Source: an uncultured Porphyromonadaceae bacterium
Lineage (GTDB): Bacteria > Bacteroidota > Bacteroidia > Bacteroidales > Muribaculaceae
Direction of reading: 5' to 3'
NCBI GenBank assembly: GCA_900540205.1
Contig: UQER01000005.1
Location: 62,001-126,000 of the forward strand
Length of the DNA stretch: 64,000 nucleotides
Part shown: in pieces, positions 16,190-24,354 of the stretch
How the letters are laid out: each line of letters starts with the position of its first letter
Position numbering within the stretch: the stretch's first letter is position 1
Translations under genes and position numbers: made by a program
The notes under the pieces: model-generated
Database searches by the model: none
The model's input: the letters and a program-made list of their open reading frames with translations, nothing else
Told to the model about the DNA's origin: nothing

Positions 16190-17802
16190 AACTTAAAACA
16201 TATTTTCTTGGGGCTGCATGCTCATGCATGCTGTGGTCCTGCTCTTTCCTTGAGACCGAGCCCTTCGACTATATCGACGGCGACGATCTCTACCACACAC
16301 CCGAGACCTGTATGGCCGGGCTGGCGGGCGTCTATGATGCACTCACCGCCACCGGTGCCTACGGCCAGAACCTGTGGGGCGACCTTGACGCCGGAACAGA
16401 CATTCTCGTCTACAACCGCAACTATGGAACGGGATATATCCAGATTTCCAATTATAACTACAACAACAGCGACAAGGCGCTTCTCGACAGCTGGACAGCC
16501 CTTTACAACGGCATAAACCGTGCTAACGATTTCATTGAGCGCATCGGACGCAGCGACGACACTCAATGCGGCGGCCCTCGTGCCAAAGCAATGTACCTCG
16601 GTGAGGCCAAGGCCCTCCGCGCACTCTGCTACATGAACCTCGTGGCATTCTGGGGAGAAGTGCCCTTGCGGCTTGAACCCACATATAACCTCGACACACA
16701 GCTTAAAGCAAAAGCCCCGCAGGCCGAGATATATGCCCAGATCACCGCAGACCTTAAAGATGCAGCCGAAGGATGCCTTGACGTGCGCGAGCTGCCATCG
16801 CCGGGACGCATGTCGCAGACTGCCGCCGAGGCTCTGCTTGCACGTGCCTACATGTGGCAGGCCGGCTATCCTCTCTATGCCGACACGTGGGGAGAGGCAC
16901 TGAACTGGGCACGCAAAGTGGCCGATTCCGGACGCCACAACCTCCTGCCGCGCGAAAATGGCGGCTACCGGCAGGTGTTCATCAACATGTGCTCGAATCT
17001 CTATGATCTCTCCACCTATGAGTCCATGTTCGAGATAGAATTCTACGGCAACGGACAGACGCAGACCAATGAGGCAGGCCGTCTCGGCCTGTACATCGGC
17101 GTGACCCAGCAGACACCCAGCGACAACCACCCTTACGCCTATGGTCTGTACGACGCCACCAAATACCTGTTCCGCCTCTATGAGGATGGTGACGACCGCC
17201 AATGGTGGAACATCGCCGACTACAAATACGTAACGACCAACGGCGTTGTTAGCGAACAACCCCGCACCACAGCCGAACGCAATCAGGAAGACGGCAACGC
17301 GGCAAAATGGCGTGCGAAGTATATACCCGAACGTCCGCTGTCACGCAACAATTCGTCAATCAACTTCCCTGTCATGCGCTTCTCCGATGTACTGCTGATG
17401 GTGGCGGAATGCAGCAACCACGTTTACGGACGCCCCACCACCGAAGCATTCGCCGCCCTGAACCGTGTGCGCCGCCGCGCAGGAGCATCCGAAGTGAACC
17501 CCTCGGATGCCCCCGACTTCGAAAGCTTCAACAGGCTTGTCATTGAAGAGCGCACACGCGAACTCTGCTTCGAAGTGCCGCGCCGCATGGAACTCCGCCG
17601 TCACGGTGCCGATTTCTTCACATCGCAGATAGAGGTCCTCGCCGACCAGTCGCTCAACGCCCAGAACAAAAAGACCGGCTACGACCTTGAATCAATCAAG
17701 GCTCTCCCCGCTCTCAATATGCAGCCCAAACACATCTATTTCCCCATCCCGCAGGCCGAACTCAATGTGAACACCGCCTGCACACAAAACGTCAACTGGT
17801 GA
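16186..17802 (+). CDS. susD-like: SusD/RagB-type outer-membrane glycan-binding lipoprotein
   Basis: The lid partner of SusC, holding glycans at the cell surface. The 538-residue protein has a lipoprotein signal (MLWSC, lipidated at about Cys19), an N-terminal TPR-rich region typical of SusD (LGEAKALRALCYMNLVAFWG, AEALLARAYMWQ), and the C-terminal RagB/SusD domain with FPVMRFSDVLLMVAEC, ALNRVRRRAG and the ERTRELCFE element followed by PRRMELRR. Its start overlaps the susC stop by ATGA, and its own stop shares a base with the next start. Together with SusC it forms the import complex of the locus. Confidence 0.95.
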   Translation: MKLKTYFLGAACSCMLWSCSFLETEPFDYIDGDDLYHTPETCMAGLAGVYDALTATGAYGQNLWGDLDAGTDILVYNRNYGTGYIQISNYNYNNSDKALLDSWTALYNGINRANDFIERIGRSDDTQCGGPRAKAMYLGEAKALRALCYMNLVAFWGEVPLRLEPTYNLDTQLKAKAPQAEIYAQITADLKDAAEGCLDVRELPSPGRMSQTAAEALLARAYMWQAGYPLYADTWGEALNWARKVADSGRHNLLPRENGGYRQVFINMCSNLYDLSTYESMFEIEFYGNGQTQTNEAGRLGLYIGVTQQTPSDNHPYAYGLYDATKYLFRLYEDGDDRQWWNIADYKYVTTNGVVSEQPRTTAERNQEDGNAAKWRAKYIPERPLSRNNSSINFPVMRFSDVLLMVAECSNHVYGRPTTEAFAALNRVRRRAGASEVNPSDAPDFESFNRLVIEERTRELCFEVPRRMELRRHGADFFTSQIEVLADQSLNAQNKKTGYDLESIKALPALNMQPKHIYFPIPQAELNVNTACTQNVNW

Positions 17803-18779
17803 TGAAACCTCTTCTGATTTTCTCCATAGCAGCCGCATCCATGCTGAGCGCATGCAGCGATTCGGTGGAACCTGTCGACTTCACGGTAAGCGTGCCGGCG
17901 GGAGTGAACGCATCCGCAGGAGAACCGGTACGCTTCGTGTTCTCCGGCAATCCTGACTACATCACCTTCTTCTCGGGTGAAAGCGGATGCGACTATGCCG
18001 CGGCAGGACGTCTGGAAGCCGACATAACAGGGCTGGAACTCACATGCGCCATGCGCCAGCAGTACAACGACCGCGAGTACCTTGACCGCCAGCTGGTCTA
18101 TGTCTACGTTTCCACCGATTTCAATGGCGACTACACCCCTGAAAGTCTGAATGCTGCTACATGGACACCGCTCACCGGTGCAGGTGCCAACAGCCTGCCT
18201 GTGCCTGTGGCCACGTCGGCATCGGCTGTCGAATGTAGGGGCAGCATTGAGCTGGAGCAGTATATCAGGCCTGACAGCCCGTTCTATCTCGCCTTTCTAT
18301 ACAATGCACCCGGCCGCGCAAATATCCCGACTGCCAACGGTGGCGGCCGATACGTGGTAAGGCCACGAATCGACATAACCGACCTGGAGCTGACCAAGAA
18401 GCTCGCCGACGGCACAACTCAGGTTCTCGACAATGCATCGGCACAGTTCGGCTTCCGGCCGGTCTACGAGCGTTCCTATAAGCAGTCGAACTTTCTCGTA
18501 ACAGACGACGGAATGCTGTTCCAGCCGGTGGCCGCCGTTGTCGACCCGCTCACCGGACACGAACCCGACGAGCGTGTGTGGATGGTGTCAACACTTATCG
18601 ACCCGCGCAAAGTCGAACCCGACCGCGGTGTGGCAATCAAATCGATAGAAGCTCGTCTTGACTTCTATGATCACGTCTACACCCGACCGGGAACCTACAC
18701 CGCCACATTCGTAGCCACAAACGCAAACATGTGGGACAGCGAACGCAACATCCAACAACACACAGTCTACATACGATGA
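17802..18779 (+). CDS. DUF5017-like surface lipoprotein, candidate glycan-binding protein
   Basis: A 325-residue lipoprotein with lipobox MLSAC followed by SDSVEP. The first part (about 25-115) looks like a beta-sandwich resembling the DUF5017 proteins found just after susD in many PULs: note VRFVFSGNPDYITFFSGE and DYAAAGR. The rest has no motif I recognise. A GTG just before the ATG (17799) also opens the frame, but the ATG at 17802, overlapping the susD stop by one base, is preferred. By position it is probably a surface glycan-binding protein working with SusD; that is inference, and the domain call is from memory of the family pattern. Confidence 0.65.
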   Translation: MKPLLIFSIAAASMLSACSDSVEPVDFTVSVPAGVNASAGEPVRFVFSGNPDYITFFSGESGCDYAAAGRLEADITGLELTCAMRQQYNDREYLDRQLVYVYVSTDFNGDYTPESLNAATWTPLTGAGANSLPVPVATSASAVECRGSIELEQYIRPDSPFYLAFLYNAPGRANIPTANGGGRYVVRPRIDITDLELTKKLADGTTQVLDNASAQFGFRPVYERSYKQSNFLVTDDGMLFQPVAAVVDPLTGHEPDERVWMVSTLIDPRKVEPDRGVAIKSIEARLDFYDHVYTRPGTYTATFVATNANMWDSERNIQQHTVYIR

Positions 18780-20359
18780 AACACACACTAACACCAATCT
18801 TTCTCGCTCTTGCCGGAGTGGCATGCAGCTGCAGCGACGATCCTTCGGACGCGCAGCTGCCTCCGGTAACCGAGGAAAAGCCGCAGCCCGACATCCCGGC
18901 CGAACCTCCAACCGGGTGCCGGTTATGGGTGGATTTCGCCGAAGGGCGTTCAGCACTGCTCCCCGACTTTTCATACGCAGGTTATGCGTGGGGTGAAAGG
19001 CCGTTGCCCGATGTAGACCATCAGATATTCAACGTATGCGACTACGGTGCAATCCCCGACGACCGCCTCTCCGACCGCGCGGCATTTGAAAGCGCCATCC
19101 AGGCGGCCACAGCCGACAACCGGCATGGAGCCGTTATCTACGTGCCGGCCGGACGCTACGAGCTCCACGGCAACTCAGATCCGAACACCCCGATAATCAT
19201 TGACGGGGACAACATAGTGCTCAGGGGCGCAGGAGCCAACGCTACCGTACTCAGCATGTCATGTCCCGGTCAGGTGCTTGACGGCACGTTGTGGAACACG
19301 CCCGAACTCCTCTCGTTCCGTTATGTACGTTCCCGCTCCGACGAACAGTTGCGACTCACAGAAATTACCGCTGAATCGCAGGCCGGTTCACACGAAATCG
19401 AAGTAGCATCAGCCTCCGCCCTGTCGGTGGGACAAAGAGTGCTCGTAAAACTCGCCGGCGACAAACGCCCCGGGACAATTGCCGCCGAGCTTGCCCCGCA
19501 TGCCGTCGACGGAGAGTTCAGCGAACTGATAACCGAAGGTGTGACTGTGGCGGAATATCACACAGTGAAACGCATCAACGGCCGACGCATCACCCTGTAC
19601 GAGCCTTTAGGCCACGATATCGACCCTCTTGGCAACTGGACGTTGCATGCTGTCCTTGACCGTAACGGCTGTGGTGTGGAGGACATATGTTTCGAAGGAG
19701 CCTTCACCGACGAATTTGTCCACCACAAGGACGCCGTTCACGACAGCGGCTGGCGCATGCTCACATTCCTGCGCCAGGCTCACGGATGGGTGCGACGCTG
19801 CCGGTTTGTCAACGTCAGTGAAGCCGTCAGCATAATGCAGTCATGCAATATCACAGTGGATGACTGCACTATTGAGGGCAACGCCGGCCATTCGGCCATA
19901 CGCTCGCAGGCGTCCACCAACGTACTGATATCCAATGTTGAGGACCGCTCCGGTCAATATCACTCCGTGGGTGTGTCAAAAACCGCCTCGCACACTGTGC
20001 TGCTGCGTTGCACCATCGGCGCGTCCTCAAGCTTCGAGGCCCACTGCAGCCAACCGCGCAACACTCTGCTCGACCTGTGCCAGGGAGGGTTGAATCAGAA
20101 CCACGCCGGCGGCGACGCCGCTCTCGGCCCTAACCATCTGCGCGGCCTCGTGCTGTGGAACTATACTCAGACCGGCGGACAGTCCGGAGAATTCTCCTTA
20201 TGGAGCCGCAACAACCGCTTTGTCATGCCCGTCATCGCCGGCTTCAAAGGTCCGGCAACATTCAGCCCCTCCGAAACCTCCGTCATAGAGAGCTACGGCA
20301 CACCCGTAGAACCTCAGTCGCTCTACGAGGCTCAGCTCAAACTGCGACTGGGAAAATAA
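18776..20359 (+). CDS. Right-handed beta-helix surface lipoprotein (pectate-lyase-like fold)
   Basis: A 527-residue lipoprotein. The signal ends near ACSCSDDPSD; the acidic residues after the lipid cysteine resemble the Bacteroides surface-export signal. The body starts with the Pectate_lyase_3 pattern: VCDYGAIPDDRLSDRAAF, GAVIYVPAGRYELHG, and NIVLRGAGANATVLSM. It continues with parallel beta-helix rungs (CRFVNVSEAVSIMQSCNIT, DDCTIEGNAGHSAIRSQAS) and a C-terminal region recalling DUF4955. The ATG at 18776 overlaps the previous stop by ATGA; an earlier ATG at 18731 would give no signal peptide. It could be a second lyase, a hydrolase-like enzyme or a glycan-binding protein. No catalytic residues could be assigned with confidence. 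Confidence 0.65.
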   Translation: MKHTLTPIFLALAGVACSCSDDPSDAQLPPVTEEKPQPDIPAEPPTGCRLWVDFAEGRSALLPDFSYAGYAWGERPLPDVDHQIFNVCDYGAIPDDRLSDRAAFESAIQAATADNRHGAVIYVPAGRYELHGNSDPNTPIIIDGDNIVLRGAGANATVLSMSCPGQVLDGTLWNTPELLSFRYVRSRSDEQLRLTEITAESQAGSHEIEVASASALSVGQRVLVKLAGDKRPGTIAAELAPHAVDGEFSELITEGVTVAEYHTVKRINGRRITLYEPLGHDIDPLGNWTLHAVLDRNGCGVEDICFEGAFTDEFVHHKDAVHDSGWRMLTFLRQAHGWVRRCRFVNVSEAVSIMQSCNITVDDCTIEGNAGHSAIRSQASTNVLISNVEDRSGQYHSVGVSKTASHTVLLRCTIGASSSFEAHCSQPRNTLLDLCQGGLNQNHAGGDAALGPNHLRGLVLWNYTQTGGQSGEFSLWSRNNRFVMPVIAGFKGPATFSPSETSVIESYGTPVEPQSLYEAQLKLRLGK

Positions 20360-20377
20360 AAACCGAACACCAGCACC

Positions 20378-21325
20378 ATGATGAAAAAGACAATACTTAC
20401 CTCCATCCTTCCGGCATTAGCTCTGTCGTTTACCGGATGCCATAACTCCGATGATCCGGAAGCCGTGAACCAGCCGGCGCTGGTACTGGTTGGCGCCGTC
20501 TACGACATAGACGCCGAAAGTTCCTCCATCTGGCATTCCGGACAGGCTTTCGGGGTTTACATGCTCGACAACGACCATGCCCCTATTGCAGCCAACGTGA
20601 AGCACCTTGCCGACAACCGGGGCACCACTGGTTATCTCGTACCCGAAGGGGCGTCGCTCTATCTTCCGGCCGACGGCCGTGCTGTAAACATCACTGCCTA
20701 CTACCCGTTTGACGGCATGGCGGTTGAGAATGGACATATCACCACCATTACCGTGCGTGAAGGGATGGCCGCCGACGCCTGCGTCTGGGCGGATGCCCGG
20801 AACGCAAGCGGAGCCAATCCTAAGGTGTCGCTCGGATTCAAGTCCCAGCTGTCGCAGATACAGGGGCGGCTGCTGAACGAGGACCCTGCCACGGCACGGA
20901 TTGTTGTCAGAGTTAATGGCGCTCCCCGAAGTTGCGGTTTCGATGTCATCAACGGCCGCTATGTAGGCACGCCTGACTGCACCAGCCCCATCGGCGCAAC
21001 CGTGAAAGTGACAGAAGGCGCCTTTGAATTCACCGCGATAGTTGCGGCAACAGAAAGCGCCGTCAACGGACCGTCAATCGAAATAACTGCTCTCGACAGA
21101 AACGGCAAGGAAATCCGGACCTATCCCTCGGTTCCTTTGGGGGAAATGCTCGGACTGTCGGGCGGACGCCAATTCGAGCAGAACACCATCTACAACCTTG
21201 CCGGCAACCTGAGTGCGGAGAATGTTGACATGAAATTCACGGGTTCATCGCCAATCTGCATTCTCAACTGGGGCACGGATCCCGACGAGGAAACAGGCAC
21301 CATCATTAAAAATCAAAAAAATTAA
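20378..21325 (+). CDS. Fimbrillin-family (Mfa-like) lipoprotein 1
   Basis: A 315-residue lipoprotein (lipobox FTGC, then HNSDD) of the fimbrillin/Mfa_like fold. Family signs are the early GVYMLDND segment (matching the usual 'GVY/GIY' strand), INITAYYPF-type strand seen here as NITAYYPFDG, VSLGFKSQLSQIQ (the 'F.H.l..l' strand) and the mid-domain beta-strand pattern up to TIYNLAGNLS. The start may be the ATG at 20378 or the next codon. It is 18 bp after the beta-helix gene. Fimbrillin-type proteins in PULs can act as surface glycan-binding proteins rather than pilus subunits; here the operon context favours that. It lacks the extra C-terminal module seen in the next two genes. Confidence 0.72.
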   Translation: MMKKTILTSILPALALSFTGCHNSDDPEAVNQPALVLVGAVYDIDAESSSIWHSGQAFGVYMLDNDHAPIAANVKHLADNRGTTGYLVPEGASLYLPADGRAVNITAYYPFDGMAVENGHITTITVREGMAADACVWADARNASGANPKVSLGFKSQLSQIQGRLLNEDPATARIVVRVNGAPRSCGFDVINGRYVGTPDCTSPIGATVKVTEGAFEFTAIVAATESAVNGPSIEITALDRNGKEIRTYPSVPLGEMLGLSGGRQFEQNTIYNLAGNLSAENVDMKFTGSSPICILNWGTDPDEETGTIIKNQKN

Positions 21326-21348
21326 CCATATAAATCATCCCATAAGCT

Positions 21349-22842
21349 ATGGATTACAAACACATTTCCCTCTTTCTCGGGTTAACACTCCTTATGAGTG
21401 CGTGCAGCAACGAACCGGCCGAAGAACCGGCAGCTGCCGACGGTCGCCCTGTAAGCTTCAAGATCAGCTCTGTGCAGAACCGTTCCGTAACCAACCCCGA
21501 CAACAGCACCGAATTCGTCGCCGGCGACCGCATCGGCATCTACGGTCTCAAAGGCGCCACAGGCTCCAACGTTGCCTTTATGGTGGGCAACGACGGGCAG
21601 CTCCAGGCCGAGGCAGGCAACGGCATCTTCTACAACACAACCGGAGGAGCCACTGCCGATTTCCATGCCTACTACCCATTCACAGCCGGCCAGAGCGGCC
21701 AGAATGTCAGCTTCACTGTCGGAGCCGACCAGTCGACCGCCGAACTGTTCAATGCTTCCGATTTCATGACAGCCTCCACTCTGGGCATACCCACAGGTTC
21801 CGAATCGCCTGTCACTCTTATCTTCCAGCACCGTCTCGCAGTGGTGCAGCTCGAGGTTGTGACATCTCAGACCGATGCACTCAAAGGCGCGTCAGTATGC
21901 AACGTGGCAGGAACCGCAGTCTGGGACATGGTGGCGAACACCATGAGCGCTACCGGCGCCAACACCACCGTGAAGATGTGGGGACGCAGCGACGACGGCC
22001 TCACCTACTGGGCAGCAGTTCCGGCACAGACCGTTGCACAGGGCACTCGCCTGCTCACACTCGACTTCGGTGACGAGACATATGCATTCACCACCACCGC
22101 CCCCGTAACACTCAGCGAAGGTCTTATCAAAAAATTCCGCATCGGCATAGGCGACAAGAACGACGTTGTTGTATTCTCACCGGATCTTGAGGTCAAACCC
22201 TGGCAGGAAGATCCCGATCACGTGGAAGGTTCCGGCGAACTGGTTGAGCCCGATCCCCTCATGCCCCTGCAGGACTTCTCCGCCTTCAATCCCATAGCGA
22301 TCAGCAAGAACAAAGAGGAGATCACTGCCCCGGGCTGGTATCTCTTCCACCTCTACGACAATGATATCCTGGAAGTCACCGCCGACGGCGACCGCGACAA
22401 AGTGATGCACATCAAACGCGTGCTTCAGGATGGCAAAACCGGTCTCGAATGGCATAACGGCGCCTACTATTACGCCGCAGCAAACCCCGAAAAACGTGTC
22501 TACACCCTCACCTTCACCGCCCGCTCGTCGTTTGCCGAAAACATGAAAGGCAACCAGCTCCGCATCGGCGCATACATGAAGGATGCCGAAGGCAAGGACA
22601 ATTTTGTGGCACTACGCAAGGGCGACGACCTCGTGACCACCATCTACTATCAGGTGCCATCTGAGGAATATGCCCAATACACACTTGAGTTCGACATGTC
22701 GAAAGTATCCACCACTCACAACGGCAACCCCCAGACCGCATGGGCAGAACCGGATGCCGACATGCTGAAACTTGTGACCCTCTACATATCATCCAACGCT
22801 GCCGGCATCGACTTCTGGATTGACGACATCACCTGGAAATAA
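21349..22842 (+). CDS. Fimbrillin-family lipoprotein 2 with C-terminal jelly-roll module
   Basis: A 497-residue lipoprotein (lipobox MSAC, followed by SNEPAEEP). The N-terminal two thirds (about 30-285) are Mfa_like/fimbrillin: EFVAGDRIGIYGLKG, ADFHAYYPFTAGQ, ASDFMTAS and FQHRLAVVQLEV. The last 190 residues (about 305-497) are a separate beta-rich domain ending in GIDFWIDDITWK, the terminal strand pattern of CBM4/9/22-like jelly rolls. That module suggests carbohydrate binding. The gene is in a same-strand series with short gaps and its neighbour downstream has the same two-part layout. Likely role: surface glycan-binding protein of the PUL (inferred). Confidence 0.75.
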   Translation: MDYKHISLFLGLTLLMSACSNEPAEEPAAADGRPVSFKISSVQNRSVTNPDNSTEFVAGDRIGIYGLKGATGSNVAFMVGNDGQLQAEAGNGIFYNTTGGATADFHAYYPFTAGQSGQNVSFTVGADQSTAELFNASDFMTASTLGIPTGSESPVTLIFQHRLAVVQLEVVTSQTDALKGASVCNVAGTAVWDMVANTMSATGANTTVKMWGRSDDGLTYWAAVPAQTVAQGTRLLTLDFGDETYAFTTTAPVTLSEGLIKKFRIGIGDKNDVVVFSPDLEVKPWQEDPDHVEGSGELVEPDPLMPLQDFSAFNPIAISKNKEEITAPGWYLFHLYDNDILEVTADGDRDKVMHIKRVLQDGKTGLEWHNGAYYYAAANPEKRVYTLTFTARSSFAENMKGNQLRIGAYMKDAEGKDNFVALRKGDDLVTTIYYQVPSEEYAQYTLEFDMSKVSTTHNGNPQTAWAEPDADMLKLVTLYISSNAAGIDFWIDDITWK

Positions 22843-22893
22843 AAACAAAAACACACATCTATCTCAAAAAAAATCATAAAACAGAATATTATC

Positions 22894-24315
22894 ATGAAAA
22901 AATTTGCATTTATAGCAGCCAGCACACTTCTTCTCGCATCGTGCTCGGAGGAGAACGCACCCGTGAATCCTGCCGAGAATCAGGCCATCACACTCAGCAT
23001 CAGCGAACCGGTAGTGCTGTCGCGCACCGTCACCTCCGAAACCGGAAATGTGCTTAAAACCACCTTTGTTGCCGGCGATCAAATCGGCGTTTCGGCCACC
23101 GGCGGAGCATCCGCAACCAATGCGAAATTCACAGTATCGGCCGACGGCACAAGCCTCACCACAGAAACTCCCATCAACTTCCAGTTTAACACTGAGGCGG
23201 TCCTCACAGCCTACACACCCTATGCGGCAGGCACATCGGCCAACGTAGCTTTCACCATCAAACCCGACCAGACTGTGGCAGATGATTTCAACGCATCCAA
23301 CTTCATGACCTCGAAAGCCACTGTCAGCAAGGCTAATCCAACTGCCAGCCTTACATTCAGCCCCCGCATGACTTTGGTTTATGTAGAGATGGCTGGCGCT
23401 CTTGGCGTAAACGCCACCAACCTCAAGCTCCGTGGCATCAAGCCCTCACTGACTTGGACTGCAAGCACCGACGCTGTTGTAGCTGAAGGTGGTGCAACCG
23501 ACGTGACAATGCACAAAGCAGCCGACAAATCTGTGTTTATGGCATTCATTCCGGCACAAACCACCACAGCCGGAGAGCAGCTTTTTGCAATCACCATAGG
23601 CTCTGACAGCTATTCATACAAACCCACCGGCGAAATCGCGTTCAAGGAAGGCACAGTAAAGCGCTTCAAACTCACTGTAAATGCCGACCAGACCGTTAAC
23701 ATCGAATCGAGCGTTGTAAACGGAACCGACTGGACAAATGACGGAAATGCAACAGAGAATGAAAGCGGAGAATTAACCCGCAATTATCTTGAACTTATCT
23801 CTGTAGCTGATGGAACATTCACCGGCAAAACCCTGAATCCCATAACCGGCTTGTCAGGCGCCCAAGAAGGCTGGAACGCCCTTATCGCCGGTACGGATAA
23901 CAGCTCAACCATCACCATTGAAAATGATGCAGCCGTAATTGCCACTAATGGCGGTTCATGGTATCAGCGCGCGCTCTACTTCCGCGCGCCAAACAACATC
24001 AACATCAATACTGCACATAAATTCCAGCTCAAATTTGAAGTAAAAGGTGGCACTGATATCCAAGTTGCTGTAATGCGCGGACAAGAAACGGGAACATTTA
24101 CCTCAAATGCTTACTTCGCAGTTGCGGGCAATACTGCCGCAAAAGTGGAGAAAACGGAGGCCGACTATACCACAAAGACTCTTGAAGTTGATTTGTCGAA
24201 GATATCTACTGGCAATGTGGATTTCAGTACCGGAATCGGTGTAATCTTCTTTGCAAAAGACGGCACCGAACAGACCCACTACATCAAGAACGTATCGCTC
24301 ATAGAAATAGAGTAA
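22894..24315 (+). CDS. Fimbrillin-family lipoprotein 3 with C-terminal jelly-roll module
   Basis: A 473-residue lipoprotein (lipobox LASC, then SEENAP) and a clear paralogue of the preceding gene. Fimbrillin domain at about 25-275: TTFVAGDQIGVSATGG, VLTAYTPYAAGT, ASNFMTSKA and LTFSPRMTLVYVEM. A C-terminal beta-sandwich (about 300-473) contains ALYFRAPNNININ, KFQLKFEVKGG and ends in HYIKNVSLIEIE, like a carbohydrate-binding jelly roll. Sequence identity to gene 2 is visible in the N-terminal part but weak in the module, so the modules may bind different parts of the glycan. It is 51 bp after gene 2 and 39 bp before the PL8 gene. Confidence 0.75.
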   Translation: MKKFAFIAASTLLLASCSEENAPVNPAENQAITLSISEPVVLSRTVTSETGNVLKTTFVAGDQIGVSATGGASATNAKFTVSADGTSLTTETPINFQFNTEAVLTAYTPYAAGTSANVAFTIKPDQTVADDFNASNFMTSKATVSKANPTASLTFSPRMTLVYVEMAGALGVNATNLKLRGIKPSLTWTASTDAVVAEGGATDVTMHKAADKSVFMAFIPAQTTTAGEQLFAITIGSDSYSYKPTGEIAFKEGTVKRFKLTVNADQTVNIESSVVNGTDWTNDGNATENESGELTRNYLELISVADGTFTGKTLNPITGLSGAQEGWNALIAGTDNSSTITIENDAAVIATNGGSWYQRALYFRAPNNININTAHKFQLKFEVKGGTDIQVAVMRGQETGTFTSNAYFAVAGNTAAKVEKTEADYTTKTLEVDLSKISTGNVDFSTGIGVIFFAKDGTEQTHYIKNVSLIEIE

Positions 24316-24354
24316 TGCCATACGGCATCTCTCCCCTGCTAACCCAGCTTTAGA

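Noticed and set aside
16222..17259. A 345-codon minus-strand open frame
   Set aside because: Antisense to the SusD-like gene; no signal or domain features.
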